This document shows positions 13,201-23,900 of a stretch of 64,000 bases of DNA, piece by piece. Position 1 is the stretch's first letter. Every line of letters begins with the position of its first letter. Origin of the DNA: Trochalopteron elliotii (taxonomy: Eukaryota; Chordata; Aves; Passeriformes; Leiothrichidae); the NCBI GenBank assembly GCA_024734555.1, contig JANPWX010000544.1, positions 630,644 through 694,643 on the forward strand, in the 5' to 3' direction. The notes below the pieces were generated by a model. The model was given only the letters and a program-made list of their open reading frames with translations. It made no database searches and was not told the DNA's origin. Made by a program: the position numbers and the translations under genes.

Positions 13201-14169
13201 CTTCTGAGCAGCTTCACGGAGCCCCGGGAATCAGTGACACAGGATATGCCATGATTAAGGAGAAGGCAATCAGCACCGAAGAGGACTGAGAGCCTTGCCC
13301 AGGAGCAGGCAGGATGTCCTCTGAACAAGAAAAACCCTGCTCAGCTCTCCCGCGGGGACAGGCACACACACAGAGGCGCCGTGACCACAAAGACAATCCC
13401 TCTTCCCAAAAATCTTTCCTCCCAGCTTTGATCCCGGTGGGTCCCTTCATGCTCGGGGTATTCTGTGCTCCTTGATCACCTCTCCCATTCCGCACAAGGC
13501 ACTGCATTACATAAGCTCGTTTGCACGGAGCTGCACCGGGCACAAAACTTGGGGTTTACATCTGACCGGCAGAAAGATCAAACATTTTTTTTTTTTTACA
13601 ATACGGTGGAAAAGTTAAGAAGAAGTGCTCAGACAGACTGAGAATTCAAAGTGATGCTGCTCGAGAATGCAAGACTTGGTATGTGACTGTTCAACCATGT
13701 TACCTTAGAGCATGGAGAATTTAATGGGAGACTCGCACATTACCATATTCATAACCATGACTAACAAATCTGTTGTCAATGCCACCAAAAATATCACACA
13801 AGCAGAATGTTTTTATACCAAAGAGACCACTGAAGTCACGGCTCCATAGTAAACAAATGAACTTATGAAGAGTCTTGAAAATCAGCCCTTTCTTCTTCTT
13901 CTTCTTTTTTTTTTTTTTTCTCCCTGCGGAATTTGATACACTATAAACTGCGAGATGCCTGGTAGTTCAAAGAGGGGTTGATAAAAAAGGCATTTTTCTC
14001 CTGCGAGCATCACAGCAGAGAACACCCCTCCGGTATCACTGTCACCTTTCCCATGCTGAGGGCACGTGGGTCACCCAGACGACTCCCAGCTAGGTCAAGG
14101 GCTGCCCGAATGGGCAACAGTTTAAACCAGCATTTAACCCGCTCCGCGAGGGTGCAGGTGCTCGGTGCT
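7298..14169. other. unique non-coding sequence
   Basis: No gene or recognised transposable element was seen. Minor features are a small CpG cluster near 8240-8280, a purine-rich GAGAGG run at 10165-10203, AT-rich sequence at 11800-12500, a T-run at 13585-13598 and a (TTC)n/poly-T tract at 13889-13919. From about 13.2 kb CpG content rises toward the island at 14.17 kb. Confidence 0.4.
13889..13919. repeat. (TTC)n / poly-T tract
   Basis: About four TTC units run into an uninterrupted T tract of roughly 17 bases. This is a simple pyrimidine repeat, about 350 bases upstream of the GC-rich block. Confidence 0.7.
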
Positions 14170-14262
14170 GTCATTTAGGGCAAGGGCAGCCAAAATCCAG
14201 CACCGTCCCTCAGGATGTGAGTCCCGGTGCTGCCGGCAACTCCCGTGGGGGAGCGAGGCCAC

Positions 14263-14497
14263 GCATCCCCTCCAGTCCCGCATCCCGTCCAGTCCTGCAT
14301 CCCTCCCGGCCGGCTCCGCATCCATCCCGGTCCCTCATCCTTCCCGGTCCCTCATTCCTCCCGGTCCCGCATCCCGCCCGATCCCTCATCCCTCCCGGTC
14401 CCGCATCCCGCCCGGTCCCTCATCCCTCCCGGCCGGCTTCGCATCCCTCCCTGTCCCTCATCCCTCTCGGTCCCGCATCCCGCCCGGCCCCGCCGCC
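14263..14497. repeat. 17-bp C-rich minisatellite, about 13 units
   Basis: Units of the form CATCCCKCCCGGTCCCK repeat with a 17-base period. Last bases alternate (TCCCT/TCCCG), hinting at a 34-base higher-order period. Two units, near 14297 and 14416, carry the same four-base insertion (GGCCGGCTYCG ending), so they arose by copying within the array. Confidence 0.85.
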
Positions 14498-14631
14498 GGC
14501 AACTTCAGCGGGAGCAGCGCTCCACGCCGGGGCAGGCGGGTGTCGGTGGCTCCGGGGGATGCGGGCACGGAGCGGCCCCGACCACCCGCTCCTGGCGCCC
14601 CAGGGCTCGGGGCTCTACACTTTGTCCAGCG

Positions 14632-14983
14632 NNNNNNNNNNNNNNNNNNNNNNNNNNNNNNNNNNNNNNNNNNNNNNNNNNNNNNNNNNNNNNNNNNNNN
14701 NNNNNNNNNNNNNNNNNNNNNNNNNNNNNNNNNNNNNNNNNNNNNNNNNNNNNNNNNNNNNNNNNNNNNNNNNNNNNNNNNNNNNNNNNNNNNNNNNNNN
14801 NNNNNNNNNNNNNNNNNNNNNNNNNNNNNNNNNNNNNNNNNNNNNNNNNNNNNNNNNNNNNNNNNNNNNNNNNNNNNNNNNNNNNNNNNNNNNNNNNNNN
14901 NNNNNNNNNNNNNNNNNNNNNNNNNNNNNNNNNNNNNNNNNNNNNNNNNNNNNNNNNNNNNNNNNNNNNNNNNNNNNNNNNNN
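14632..14983. other. assembly gap (352 N)
   Basis: A run of N lies inside the most GC-rich part of the window, between a C-rich minisatellite and a CA-rich array. The gap length may be estimated rather than measured. Any first exon could lie within it. Confidence 0.98.
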
Positions 14984-15024
14984 CAACAACCAGCTGGCTC
15001 GGAGAGGGGCCGAGCGGAGAGGAG

Positions 15025-15640
15025 CCGAGAGCCCGGGCACACGCCGCGCCCCCCGCACCCGCACACGGGCACACGCCGCCCCTCGCGCGGAGACACCCGC
15101 CCCGCACACGCACACAGCGACACACACCCCGTACAGAGAGAGACACACCCCGTATACAGAAACACACACCCCACACACCGACAGACACCCCACACACAGA
15201 CAGACACCCCACACACAGAGACACACACCCTACACACCGACAGACACCCCACAGAGACACACACCCCGTACACAGAGACACACACCCTACACACAGACAG
15301 ACACCCTACACTGCGAGACATACACCCCACACACCGAGAGACACCCCACACACCAAGAGACACACCCCACAGGACGAGACACACACCCCACAGGACGAGA
15401 CACACACCCTACACACACAGACACACACCCCACACACTGACAGACACCCCACACACCAAGACACACACACCCTGCACACTTGCACACACCCCACACACAG
15501 AGACACCCTGCACACTGACACACACCCCACACAGAACACACACACACCACACACACTGAGACACACCCCACAGAACAAGACACACACCCCGCGCACTGAC
15601 ATACACCCCACACACCCAAGACACCCCTGCACACACATAC
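15025..15640. repeat. degenerate CA-rich tandem array (~20-22-bp units)
   Basis: Variations on ACACACCCCACACAC plus GAGAGACA or GACAGACA spacers repeat at roughly 20-22 bases for about 600 bases. The strand is almost purely A/C, with occasional G. Looser CACACCCTCACACCCAC-type sequence continues to about 15785. Confidence 0.85.
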
Positions 15641-15844
15641 AACCCCCCACCTGAGTGTGGGTACAGCCACACCTCACACATTACCCACATCCCTCCTCCA
15701 TCCACAGCCTTGCATGGGTACAGCCGACCCTCACACCCACACACACCCTCCCATTCTCACACACACCCTCACACCCACACCCACTGCTTTGGGCTGGGCA
15801 TGGAGTTAGTTCTCTCCCCAGTAACTGGTGCAGGGCCTGGAGCT
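15641..15844. other. spacer between tandem arrays
   Basis: It is CA-rich to about 15785, then a short unique stretch before the 52/55-bp minisatellite. No gene is visible. Confidence 0.5.
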
Positions 15845-16322
15845 GGGGTCAGTGTGAGGATGGTGGTGCTCACACCCCAGTGCTGTAGTTGTTGCTGGGG
15901 TCAGTGTGAGGAGGGTGGTGCTCACACCCCAGTGTTGTTGTAGCTGCTGCTGGGGTCAGTGTGAGGAGGGTGATGCTCACACCCCAGTGTTGTAGCTGCT
16001 GCTGGGGTCAGTGTGAGGAGGGTGATGCTCACACCCCAGTGCTGTAGTTGTTGCTGGGGTCAGTGTGAGGAGGGTGGTGCTCACACCCCAGTGCTGTAGT
16101 TGTTGCTGGGGTCAGTGTGAGGAGGGTGGTGCTCACACCCCAGTGTTGTTGTAGCTGCTGCTGGGGTCAGTGTGAGGAGGGTGGTGCTCACACCCCAGTG
16201 TTGTTGTAGCTGCTGCTGGGGTCAGTATGAGGAGGGTGTTGCTCACACCCCAGTGCTGTAGTTGTTGCTGGGGTCAGTGTGAGGAGGGTGGTGCTCACAC
16301 CCCAGTGCTGTAGCTGCTGCTG
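15845..16322. repeat. 52/55-bp minisatellite, nine units
   Basis: Each unit starts GGGGTCAGTGTGAGGA and contains GCTCACACCCCAGTG followed by a GTAGYTGYTGCT stretch. Unit starts are about 15845, 15897, 15952, 16004, 16056, 16108, 16163, 16218 and 16270, so unit lengths run 52, 55, 52, 52, 52, 55, 55, 52, 52. The 55-base units carry one extra GTT, and adjacent units are nearly identical. The array ends at 16322 where GGGGTCA becomes GGGCTCA. Confidence 0.92.
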
Positions 16323-19300
16323 GGCTCACCCCAAGCCAAGGCTGCCCAGTGTCCCATGCTCTGCCAGGGAGCAGGTGCACAGGGAGCCAGGACACAGCAC
16401 AGCCAGGACAGCCAACCTGAACTGGCCAAAGGGATACCACAGGGTCCTGCCCAGTTTGGGAACTGGTGGAGCTGGCCAGGGTCATTGATCACTGCTGGGG
16501 GACAGGCTGGACGTCTGTCAGCAAGTGGTCCATGTCTATACTGTATGTGCATTACTGATCCTTAGAGTTTATTTGTGTCTCTCTTTTGTTATCTCCATTT
16601 TCATTACAGTTGCATGATGATGATGGTGTTTTATTTCAGTTATTAAGCTGTTTTTATTTCAGACAACAGGTCAGTCTTCCACCCCAGTCTTCTTTCCAGT
16701 CTTCCATCCCATCCCATTTGTGGAGTGTGTAGAAGTGAGTGGTCTGCATTGTATTTTGTTGCTGGCTGGGCTTAAGCCCCAACACCAGCACACCCACACA
16801 CATCCACCCACCCACCCAGGGTTCCCTCACACCCATCAGAGCCTGGTCTGGTCCCCCTCCAGCCTGGTCCTGTCACAGGGAGGTTGAACTGTGAGTGTCC
16901 CAGAGCCAGCAGTGCCCCCCAGCACAGCCCTGAGTGACACCTTGTCCAGGGACCAGCTCTGGACCTGAACTCTGCAGCCATCTCAGGGCTCTGAGCCCAC
17001 ATCTCCTCCTCATTTCCCAGCCACTTGGCCTCATGGATGTCAAAGTCTATTAGACAGACAAGCAAGGCTCCAAACTCCTTTAAAGACAGACTGAATCCAG
17101 TGAATTCCTGATTTCACTTTTTCCCTGGCCAGGATAGCTTCCAATGGCCAGACAAAGGAACTTTTTCCCTTTCCCACTGACCCCACCAGGTTATACTGGG
17201 GTTCACTTCTCCCCTTTCTACACCTCAAGCTGAATGCAGGACTTTCCTTAGACCAGGAGAGAGGAGCTGACCTCTGAAAGGAACTGGCCAGGAGAGAAGT
17301 CACACTGATGCTGCCTCCAGGGTCACACTGTGACATTCTCACAGCCAGCTCCATTTTGGATGGCAGTTCTGTCCCCTGTGGTTCTGTCATGGCCATGACA
17401 TCACAGCATTAAATTCTTTTTCTGGTGCAAGCACCGTAACTGTTACAATGAGCCTTTCTTACACTTCATGCTCTGAGTGTTGACACTCAAGAAGAGGCTG
17501 TAATTTGCCCTATAGACACACCAACCCCATATCCTGCTCTTTTAAGGATCAAAACCATTGCCATACTCCCCTAAATTTTGCTGTGATATTGTTAAAAGAT
17601 TAATAATACGGGCTCACACTCTGAATTTGTTGTGCCTTGCTCATGTTTCCCTTGAGGAAAGAGTTTACTTACTACAGCCTGTGCACTGGGACCACTTTGT
17701 GTGTGGCAGAGATGCAGCTATGAGGAGAAATGCAACCACAGCTTTAATGGGGCACAAAAACACGACACAGACAATGCCAGGTTCTATGGCTCAAAGCTCC
17801 AGAGCCCACCAGCAGCCCTGCCAGGGAGGCACCACCAAAACTGGTCACAGCATTGGGACAAACTCTTCTGCCCCTGCAAACAGCCCTGGAGTCCACTCAA
17901 TATTTTATGGTGCAAATGTTGAGCTGCCCTCCCTGTCCTCTGAGGTTCTGAGCAGTTCTGAGTAAATAATTCACAGCAAATCATTTATTCAAAACTTCTG
18001 CCTGTGGTTTGTGTCAGTCCAAGAACACAAAATTATGTTCTCCCTGTCCAGGTCCAGACAACCTGTGTTTTAGGGTTTGGGCTTGAGTTCCAAGGGCTGG
18101 GACAGGTGAGGATCTGCTTCAGGGGTTTCACTGCACTGTCTCTATGTGTAAATGCTGAGTGGGTGCAGTTGGCTTTGCAAATGACATCCATTTGTCACTG
18201 TTCCAGTGGGATGAGCTGAATTTACTGCCAGAGAACAGCCTTGAGCCCAAGGAAAGAGTCCCTTTAGCAGCCAAGATTAGGTTCAGATTACAGACAGAAA
18301 ATAGTTCTAGTGAAGCAAAAAAATTAAAGCAAAAGCCTCTGGTTATTGTGTAGAGAAAACATAGGAGGGGCTTTTGCAGCCTTCCTCTCTGAGTGATGTT
18401 AGCAGGGGAACAGGGCAAAGCTGCAGCAGGGAAACTTCACTCAAAAAGCAATGCAAAAGACCCCCCAAAATCCCACAAATGCAGGTGATTAAAAAGCAGT
18501 GTCATTTTTGAAACACCATACCAACCCTAACTCCATTTTAAAAGGCTATAGATGTCTATCCCATTTGGGAATTCCTTCCTCTGCAGCCACCTGAACCCAA
18601 TTTGCCATCAAAGACCAGATTTCCACGTCCACCAAGCCCTGGCTGTGCCTGGTGGCATTGGTGTCAATCAGAATCAGGCCCAGTGGGGCACTGACAACCC
18701 ATTTTGTGTCACAAAAACTGTCTGGTGCCAGTAATCTCAAGAACAGTAACAAGTAAAATGGACAAAATTATTTATTTTCCATTTCTTTACCAGAAAGTGG
18801 ACAGCTGCTGAGCCCTAAAAATGGAAAGGGAAGCAGTCAACTATCCTCAGAAATAAAGCCTGTGGAAAAATGTCTTTTATCTCGCTGGAAAAAATGTGTT
18901 TTCCTTCATTGTGCAGAAAGGCAGATTTTGCATATTTTAATTAGATCAGTTGAAAACTTGGGGAAAAAGAGAAAAAAGGGAACCTGCTTTGCTGTCAAGC
19001 TCCTTAGTGAAGAAAAGTTCTGAAAGTTCAGGAACTTGGAGAGGACTTTAAATCTCCATGGCTAAAAATAATCCATCCCTTAAGAAAATGCCATAGGTTT
19101 GTTTTTTTTTTTTTCTTCTATTTTTTTTTTATCATCGCTGCCTTAGATGACTTCAGGTCATCCGCACATGGAAATTAAAGTAGGAAACTGGAAATCTTTT
19201 TCTTTTCAACTTTCTGATTCTTTTGAGAACCTTTCTGCAGCTAACTGGGCAGCGGGTGATCCCTGCAGGGCTGCCATTCCACTCGGATTTGCAAGAAGTG

Positions 19301-19653
19301 GTGCAGCCTGATGAGATACAGCTTGACAAGAGGTTTGGAGCTACAGCTGGTGGTGCAGACATGAGCAGGAGGTTTCTACACCTCCTCTTCAGTGGTTTTA
19401 ATTTTTCTCTGGATTACTTTTATTAGCATTATTTTAGATTCTGTGTTTTTTTGCTCCACTGAGCACACACTGAGCAGACACCCCAGGCTGTGCTGGTGGC
19501 AGAAGGGACAGCTCGGCCCATGACAGTGGCAGAGTCTTGATTCACGTCAGGGGAAGATCAGGCTCCAGGACTTGCACCTGCTGCTCCCACTGAACTGAAC
19601 AGGAAAATCAGTTTAATTCCTGCTGTCACAATGTTCATTCCGTCCTGCAATGG
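16323..19653. other. unique non-coding sequence
   Basis: No gene was recognised. Simple patches are CA/CCA-rich sequence at 16785-16820 and T-rich tracts at 19098-19130. Open frames at 17040-17396 (minus) and 17558-17965 (plus) have no recognisable domain and no clear splice context. Confidence 0.4.
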
Positions 19654-20070
19654 ATCACAGAGTCATAGAACCAGCAAGGTTGGAGAAGATCTCCAAGATC
19701 ATTGAGTCCAACCATTAAACCAGCACCAGGTTCACCACTAAACCATGTCCCCAAGTACCCAATCCTCTTCCAGGGGTGCTGATTCCAGCACTTCCCTGGT
19801 CAGCCTGTTCCAGTGCTTCACCACCCTTTTAATGGAGGAATTTTTCATAATACCCAATCTAAACCTCTCCTGATGCAACTTTAGGCCGTTTCCTCTTGTC
19901 CTGTCACTTGTTAATTGGGAGCAGAGCCCAACTCTCCCTGGCTGTCCCCTCCTGTCAGGGAGTTGTGCAGAGCCACAAGGTCCCTACTGAGCCTCCTTTT
20001 TTCCAGGTTGAGCTCCTTTCCCAGCTCCCTCAGCCCCTCCTGGTGCTCCAGAGCTGTAGCCCAAGGGATT
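19654..20070 (-). mobile_element. CR1 LINE 3' fragment (antisense)
   Basis: Begins ATCACAGAGTCATAGAACC and continues with the usual antisense CR1 order: AGATCATTGAGTCCAACC, a CTAAACCATG segment, CAGCCTGTTCCAGTGCTT and CTCTTGTCCTGTCAC. This is one of the two longest CR1 tails here. It is 5'-truncated, as is normal for CR1, and quite diverged. Confidence 0.85.
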
Positions 20071-21310
20071 TGTCTCCATTTCCTTGTTAAGTCCTTTTTT
20101 CCTTTTGCTAACAGAGCATCCACATCTCTGCCTCCCTCCTGCAGACAGACACATCCCAGGGCTGTTTGGCTGCCCACATCAAGCCAGGTGTTTTCTGGCA
20201 CTGAGCTGCACCATCTCACAAGTGCTGGCTCCTGCAGGAGCCAGGAGGGGACAGGTGACCTCCACTTTCTGGGATGATTGACAACTAATATGGCATGGAA
20301 CTTAGCTGCCCGGGCATCACTTCAGGTTTTAGTGCAGGTCACAGGTCCTGTAAGCATTTTGTCAGTCATTGCACTCAATTGTGCAGTAAAGAATGAAATC
20401 AAACCAAAAAAAATCTATCAAAGTATTTAGTGTTTAAATTATTTAGTTTTTTATTTATTTTATTTTAGTATTTAAAATGGGTGCTCATAAAAATCACTTA
20501 AGCATAGAAACAGAAGCAGCAAAGCTGCTTTGTTGTGGTTAAAATAAAGCCCAAAGCAAGGTGCTGATAGCTGCAGGGATGGACAGAGCAGGAGGCTGAA
20601 GGCTGAAGGAGGCTGCAGGAATTGCAGGTGCACCCAAAGCCAAGGAGCACAACACTGAGGGCAGGGCAATGTGCAGCAGCAGGCCCAGAATTGAAAGCTG
20701 TTTCAAGTAACTTTTCTGCATGTGCCTGATTTAACAAACTCAAGGAGCAGAGGTCACACAGCTCATTAATAGACCCCTGCTCATTTCTGCCATCTGCTCC
20801 TTCTGTGACAGTGCCCCTCTCCCTTGTGTGCACACACAGAGGGTGATGGATCTGCTCCTGTGCCCATGTCCCTGCTGGAGCTCTGCAGGACACACTGATC
20901 CCTCCAGGGATCCCTGCAGCCAGTGTAAGTCCCCAGAAATGTCCCAGCAATTCCCCTACAGACACACACGTGGGTTTGATACACGCTGGGATTGTCAGAA
21001 AAGGAAGCCAAGACCTTGACCTGGCAATAAATCTCCTGGGAAGAGCATGGTGTAATGGCACACAGTGCCAGGGGGCTTGGCAGCCAGGAGCACTCAGGAA
21101 TGTGAGAATATCTGTAGGAGACCAAAAGAGTTTAATTCCTATCTTCCCACAATTCACCTTTAATTTTAGCCTTTAGGACAAATACCTTTGAAGTGTCACC
21201 TTTATGCTCTCTTGCCCTGGATATGTCTTCAAACCTGGCCTTTTCCTCAGTGTGCAAATATTAGTTCTTTTTAAAAAGAGAATTTTGGGTATTAGAACAG
21301 AATTCTTTAA
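20071..21310. other. unique non-coding sequence
   Basis: The AT-rich TTTA-type stretch at 20440-20480 is low complexity. The minus-strand frame at 20498-21157 is 219 codons but shows no domain, signal or splice support. Confidence 0.4.
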
Positions 21311-21512
21311 CTGTGAGGGTGGTAAGGCACTGGCAGAGGTTTCCCAGAGAAGCTGTGGCTGCCCCTGGAATCCTGGAATGTCCAAGGCCAGGTTGGATGG
21401 GGCTTGGAGCAACCTGGGACAGTGGAAGGTGTCCTTGCTCATGGGGGTGACACTGGATGATCTTTAAGGTCTCTTCCCACCCAAACCTTTCTGTGATTCT
21501 GGGAATCTGTGA
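21311..21512 (+). mobile_element. CR1 LINE 3' fragment (sense)
   Basis: Carries GAGGGTGGTAAGGCACTGGC, CCAAGGCCAGGTTGGATGG and a CAGTGGAAGGTGTCC block, and ends in TTTCTGTGATTCTGGGAATC. This is the sense CR1 3' end with its degenerate terminal octamer repeat. Confidence 0.9.
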
Positions 21513-22153
21513 CCCTATCTATAATTACTCCAGAGCTGGACATGGTTACTTGGTATTAAGTGACTGGAACTATTTTACATTCCATCACTGCCTCATATTA
21601 TTTTTGCTATGTTTAGTCCTTGGTTCCCAGACTTCCTTTCCCCAGCAGCTCCCAGCCACCCTGCATTTCAAGAAATCCACTGAAATCTCTAGATAGAACT
21701 GGAAACTTAGTGGAAAAGTCAATGCTTTCACCCTATGCCAGCTGGGCAAGAGCAAAGACACGTCTGAGAGGGCAACAAGAAGGGTTTGCTCTTAGCTGTA
21801 CCTGCAGAGTGTTTGTTTCCCCCAGCATCATTTTCCCCATCCATAGCCCCAGGGTGAACCCAGGGGAAACAACAGAGGCAAGGCAGGAGTGGGATTTGGG
21901 GTGCAAACTGCTCAGAATGCCCAGAAGGAAGGGGATCCCTCCTGTACTGGATGGTCTGTGCCCAGTGCTTTAGAAACAGAGGGGCCATTGCAAAATCAAG
22001 CTGGCTTCAGGTGCTCAGCACTGTCACAGCAAAGGGATTTTTGAAGGAGATCTGCTGTGGGGGGTGACTGCCAAGTGATGTGCATTGGAGAGTTCAGCCA
22101 GAACCAATATCTGAAAATGCTTGGAACCACATAGCTCTATACTGTGCCTGTCC
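21513..22153. other. unique non-coding sequence
   Basis: No gene or recognised repeat was seen between the CR1 tail and the pentanucleotide microsatellite. Confidence 0.4.
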
Positions 22154-22325
22154 ATATATATATATTATAAATATATATAATTTAATTTAATTTAATTTAA
22201 TTTAATTTAATTTAACTTTATTTTATTTTATTTTATTTTATTTTATTTTATTTTATTTTATTTTATTTTATTTTATTTTATCTTATTTTATCTTATTTTA
22301 TCTTATTTTATCTTATTTTATTTTT
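22154..22325. repeat. compound pentanucleotide microsatellite
   Basis: Four blocks follow one another: (TA)n-like sequence to about 22180, (TTTAA)n to about 22215, (TTTTA)n to about 22280, then four 10-base units of TTTTATCTTA type to about 22322. Substitutions at different pentamer positions define the sub-blocks, indicating local spread of variants by slippage. Confidence 0.95.
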
Positions 22326-23689
22326 ATGCTGCAAATAGATGTAGCCTAAACTCATCTGTATTCAATTAGGATTTGCATATTGGAGACATCAAATCCTGTG
22401 CCCTGTCCTTCTCAGGGATCTGCTTTGGCTGAGCTAGAGAAAAAAAAAAGGCAGAAAACCACATTGTAGATGCAAGGGGAATAAACATCCTGGAGAAAAT
22501 CTTCCAATCTCTGCTGGCAATCAGCTTCTGTGTCAGAGCAGAAGGGATTAGATCCTTCAGAGAAAGATAAACTTCTATCTGACTTGGTGAAGAAAACTCT
22601 CACTTTACAGATAAATCTCCCTGTGTGCCATCTTCAGGGCTGTTTATCCTCTGTGCATCTCCCAGGCTAATTACAGCCAGTGGCTTTCTTTGTGTGCAGT
22701 GTCCTGCAGTTTTGAGCATTGTGCTCTTGGTTTTTATGTGCCACGAAAATCAGGGACTCGGGAGAATCTGCAAATGCAGAATATGCAATAAATGTCCCAT
22801 GAGTGTCTATCCTTCTTTCTGTGAATCTGTTTCACCTCCCCAAACTGAATCATTCCCATCTTTTCTCTCTCCCCCTAAGCAAGGACATCTATTTTAATTA
22901 AGGATTTTGTCTTTTTATCTCTTCAACCCTCAAGTCTCTCATACTGAAGCAGAATCATGGTTGTCCAGGTCCCACCAGCAAGCCTGGTGTGCCCCTGGAA
23001 TTCTCACCAATAGCCAGACTCTGATATCATTTATGCACTGAACCTAAGCAAAATATTGATTTCAGTGGTGTTTCTCATGATTTACATTTGTGTAACAAAA
23101 TTGTTCCTGCTACAAATATCCATTTTCTCTCCAATTTAATGGAAATACGATTCTTCATGTGGGAATAATTCTGCTTGGCTTTTAAAACTGGCTACACTGG
23201 GGGCTGAGTTTACCAAGTAAAAAAACTCATGACTTTGCATAGTCCAGGCTACAAATTATTCTTTGGGGTCAAATTACTTTCCTGGGGCAAACTTTTCCAA
23301 AAGGAGTCCATTCAGTCATGTTGTCACACCTTACACAGTTATTAATGAGCTCAGGGATGGAGACACAGTAGAAGGGTAATACACTAATGATCCTTTATTG
23401 ATTTAATTACAAACCTGCAGGTGTCATGGGATTTAAAATTGAATTTGAGGACGAGAAGAACTATTTCTGTAAGGAATCAGCATCTATCTGCAATTTCAAA
23501 CCATGGTATCTAAACAGGTCCTTTAGTAGGAGCCTTTAAAGTAATTTCCTTTGCTTGTGCAAAGCCTCTATAGTACTTTGCTCTTAGTATTTCTACCCAT
23601 TATATTTTACTGCCTTCTTTCCTTTTTATGACCCCATTTTTATTTACAGTACAGCCCTTAATTTAGTAGTGCTGACACAGTTACACTTG

Positions 23690-23900
23690 CAGCAATAGCT
23701 TAATTACCATATATTCATGAATAGGGTGGTTAGGGATAGTAGCTACAAAACATGACAGATTCATTTGCATTATTATCATTAGCATGCTGCAGAAAAGAGT
23801 TTATGTTTGGGAAGGAACTGTTTAATGGGGCTGTATTGGTTCCATAAGAACCCAAGTCTAGAGGAGAGGAGTGAGCTGCCACTTGCACCATACTGGCCTG
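23690..23900. promoter_or_regulatory. candidate conserved non-coding element
   Basis: Contains AATTACCATATATTCATGA, an octamer ATTTGCAT followed by ATTATTATCATTAGCATGC, and no repeat character. The cluster of POU/homeodomain-like cores is suggestive only. Confidence 0.2.

Larger units (their letters stand above)
14170..15130. promoter_or_regulatory. GC-rich CpG-island-like block interrupted by an assembly gap
   Basis: C+G and CpG density rise sharply compared with the rest of the window, for example around 14480-14631 and 14990-15120. In birds such islands usually mark promoters. No initiation codon in a plausible first exon, TATA box or donor site can be assigned, and part of the GC content comes from the 17-bp tandem array. 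Frames that appear to run 300-475 codons here are artefacts of the N run and low-complexity arrays. Transcription direction, if any, is unknown. Confidence 0.4.

Noticed and set aside
14610..14631. Immunoglobulin-like peptide (GLYTLSS) next to the gap
   Set aside because: A 7-residue resemblance to an Ig constant-domain strand. The upstream sequence in that frame is the C-rich minisatellite, with no Ig cysteine or tryptophan pattern.
14165..15670. Several 200-475-codon frames on both strands around the N gap
   Set aside because: They read through N and tandem repeats in every frame. Lengths come from stop-free low-complexity sequence, not coding constraint.
15845..16322. CRISPR-like array
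   Set aside because: Units are contiguous and nearly identical with no unique spacers, and the genome is a vertebrate. It is a minisatellite.
20498..21157. 219-codon minus-strand open frame
   Set aside because: Cysteine- and leucine-rich but without recognisable domain spacing. Overlapped by frames on both strands; no splice evidence.
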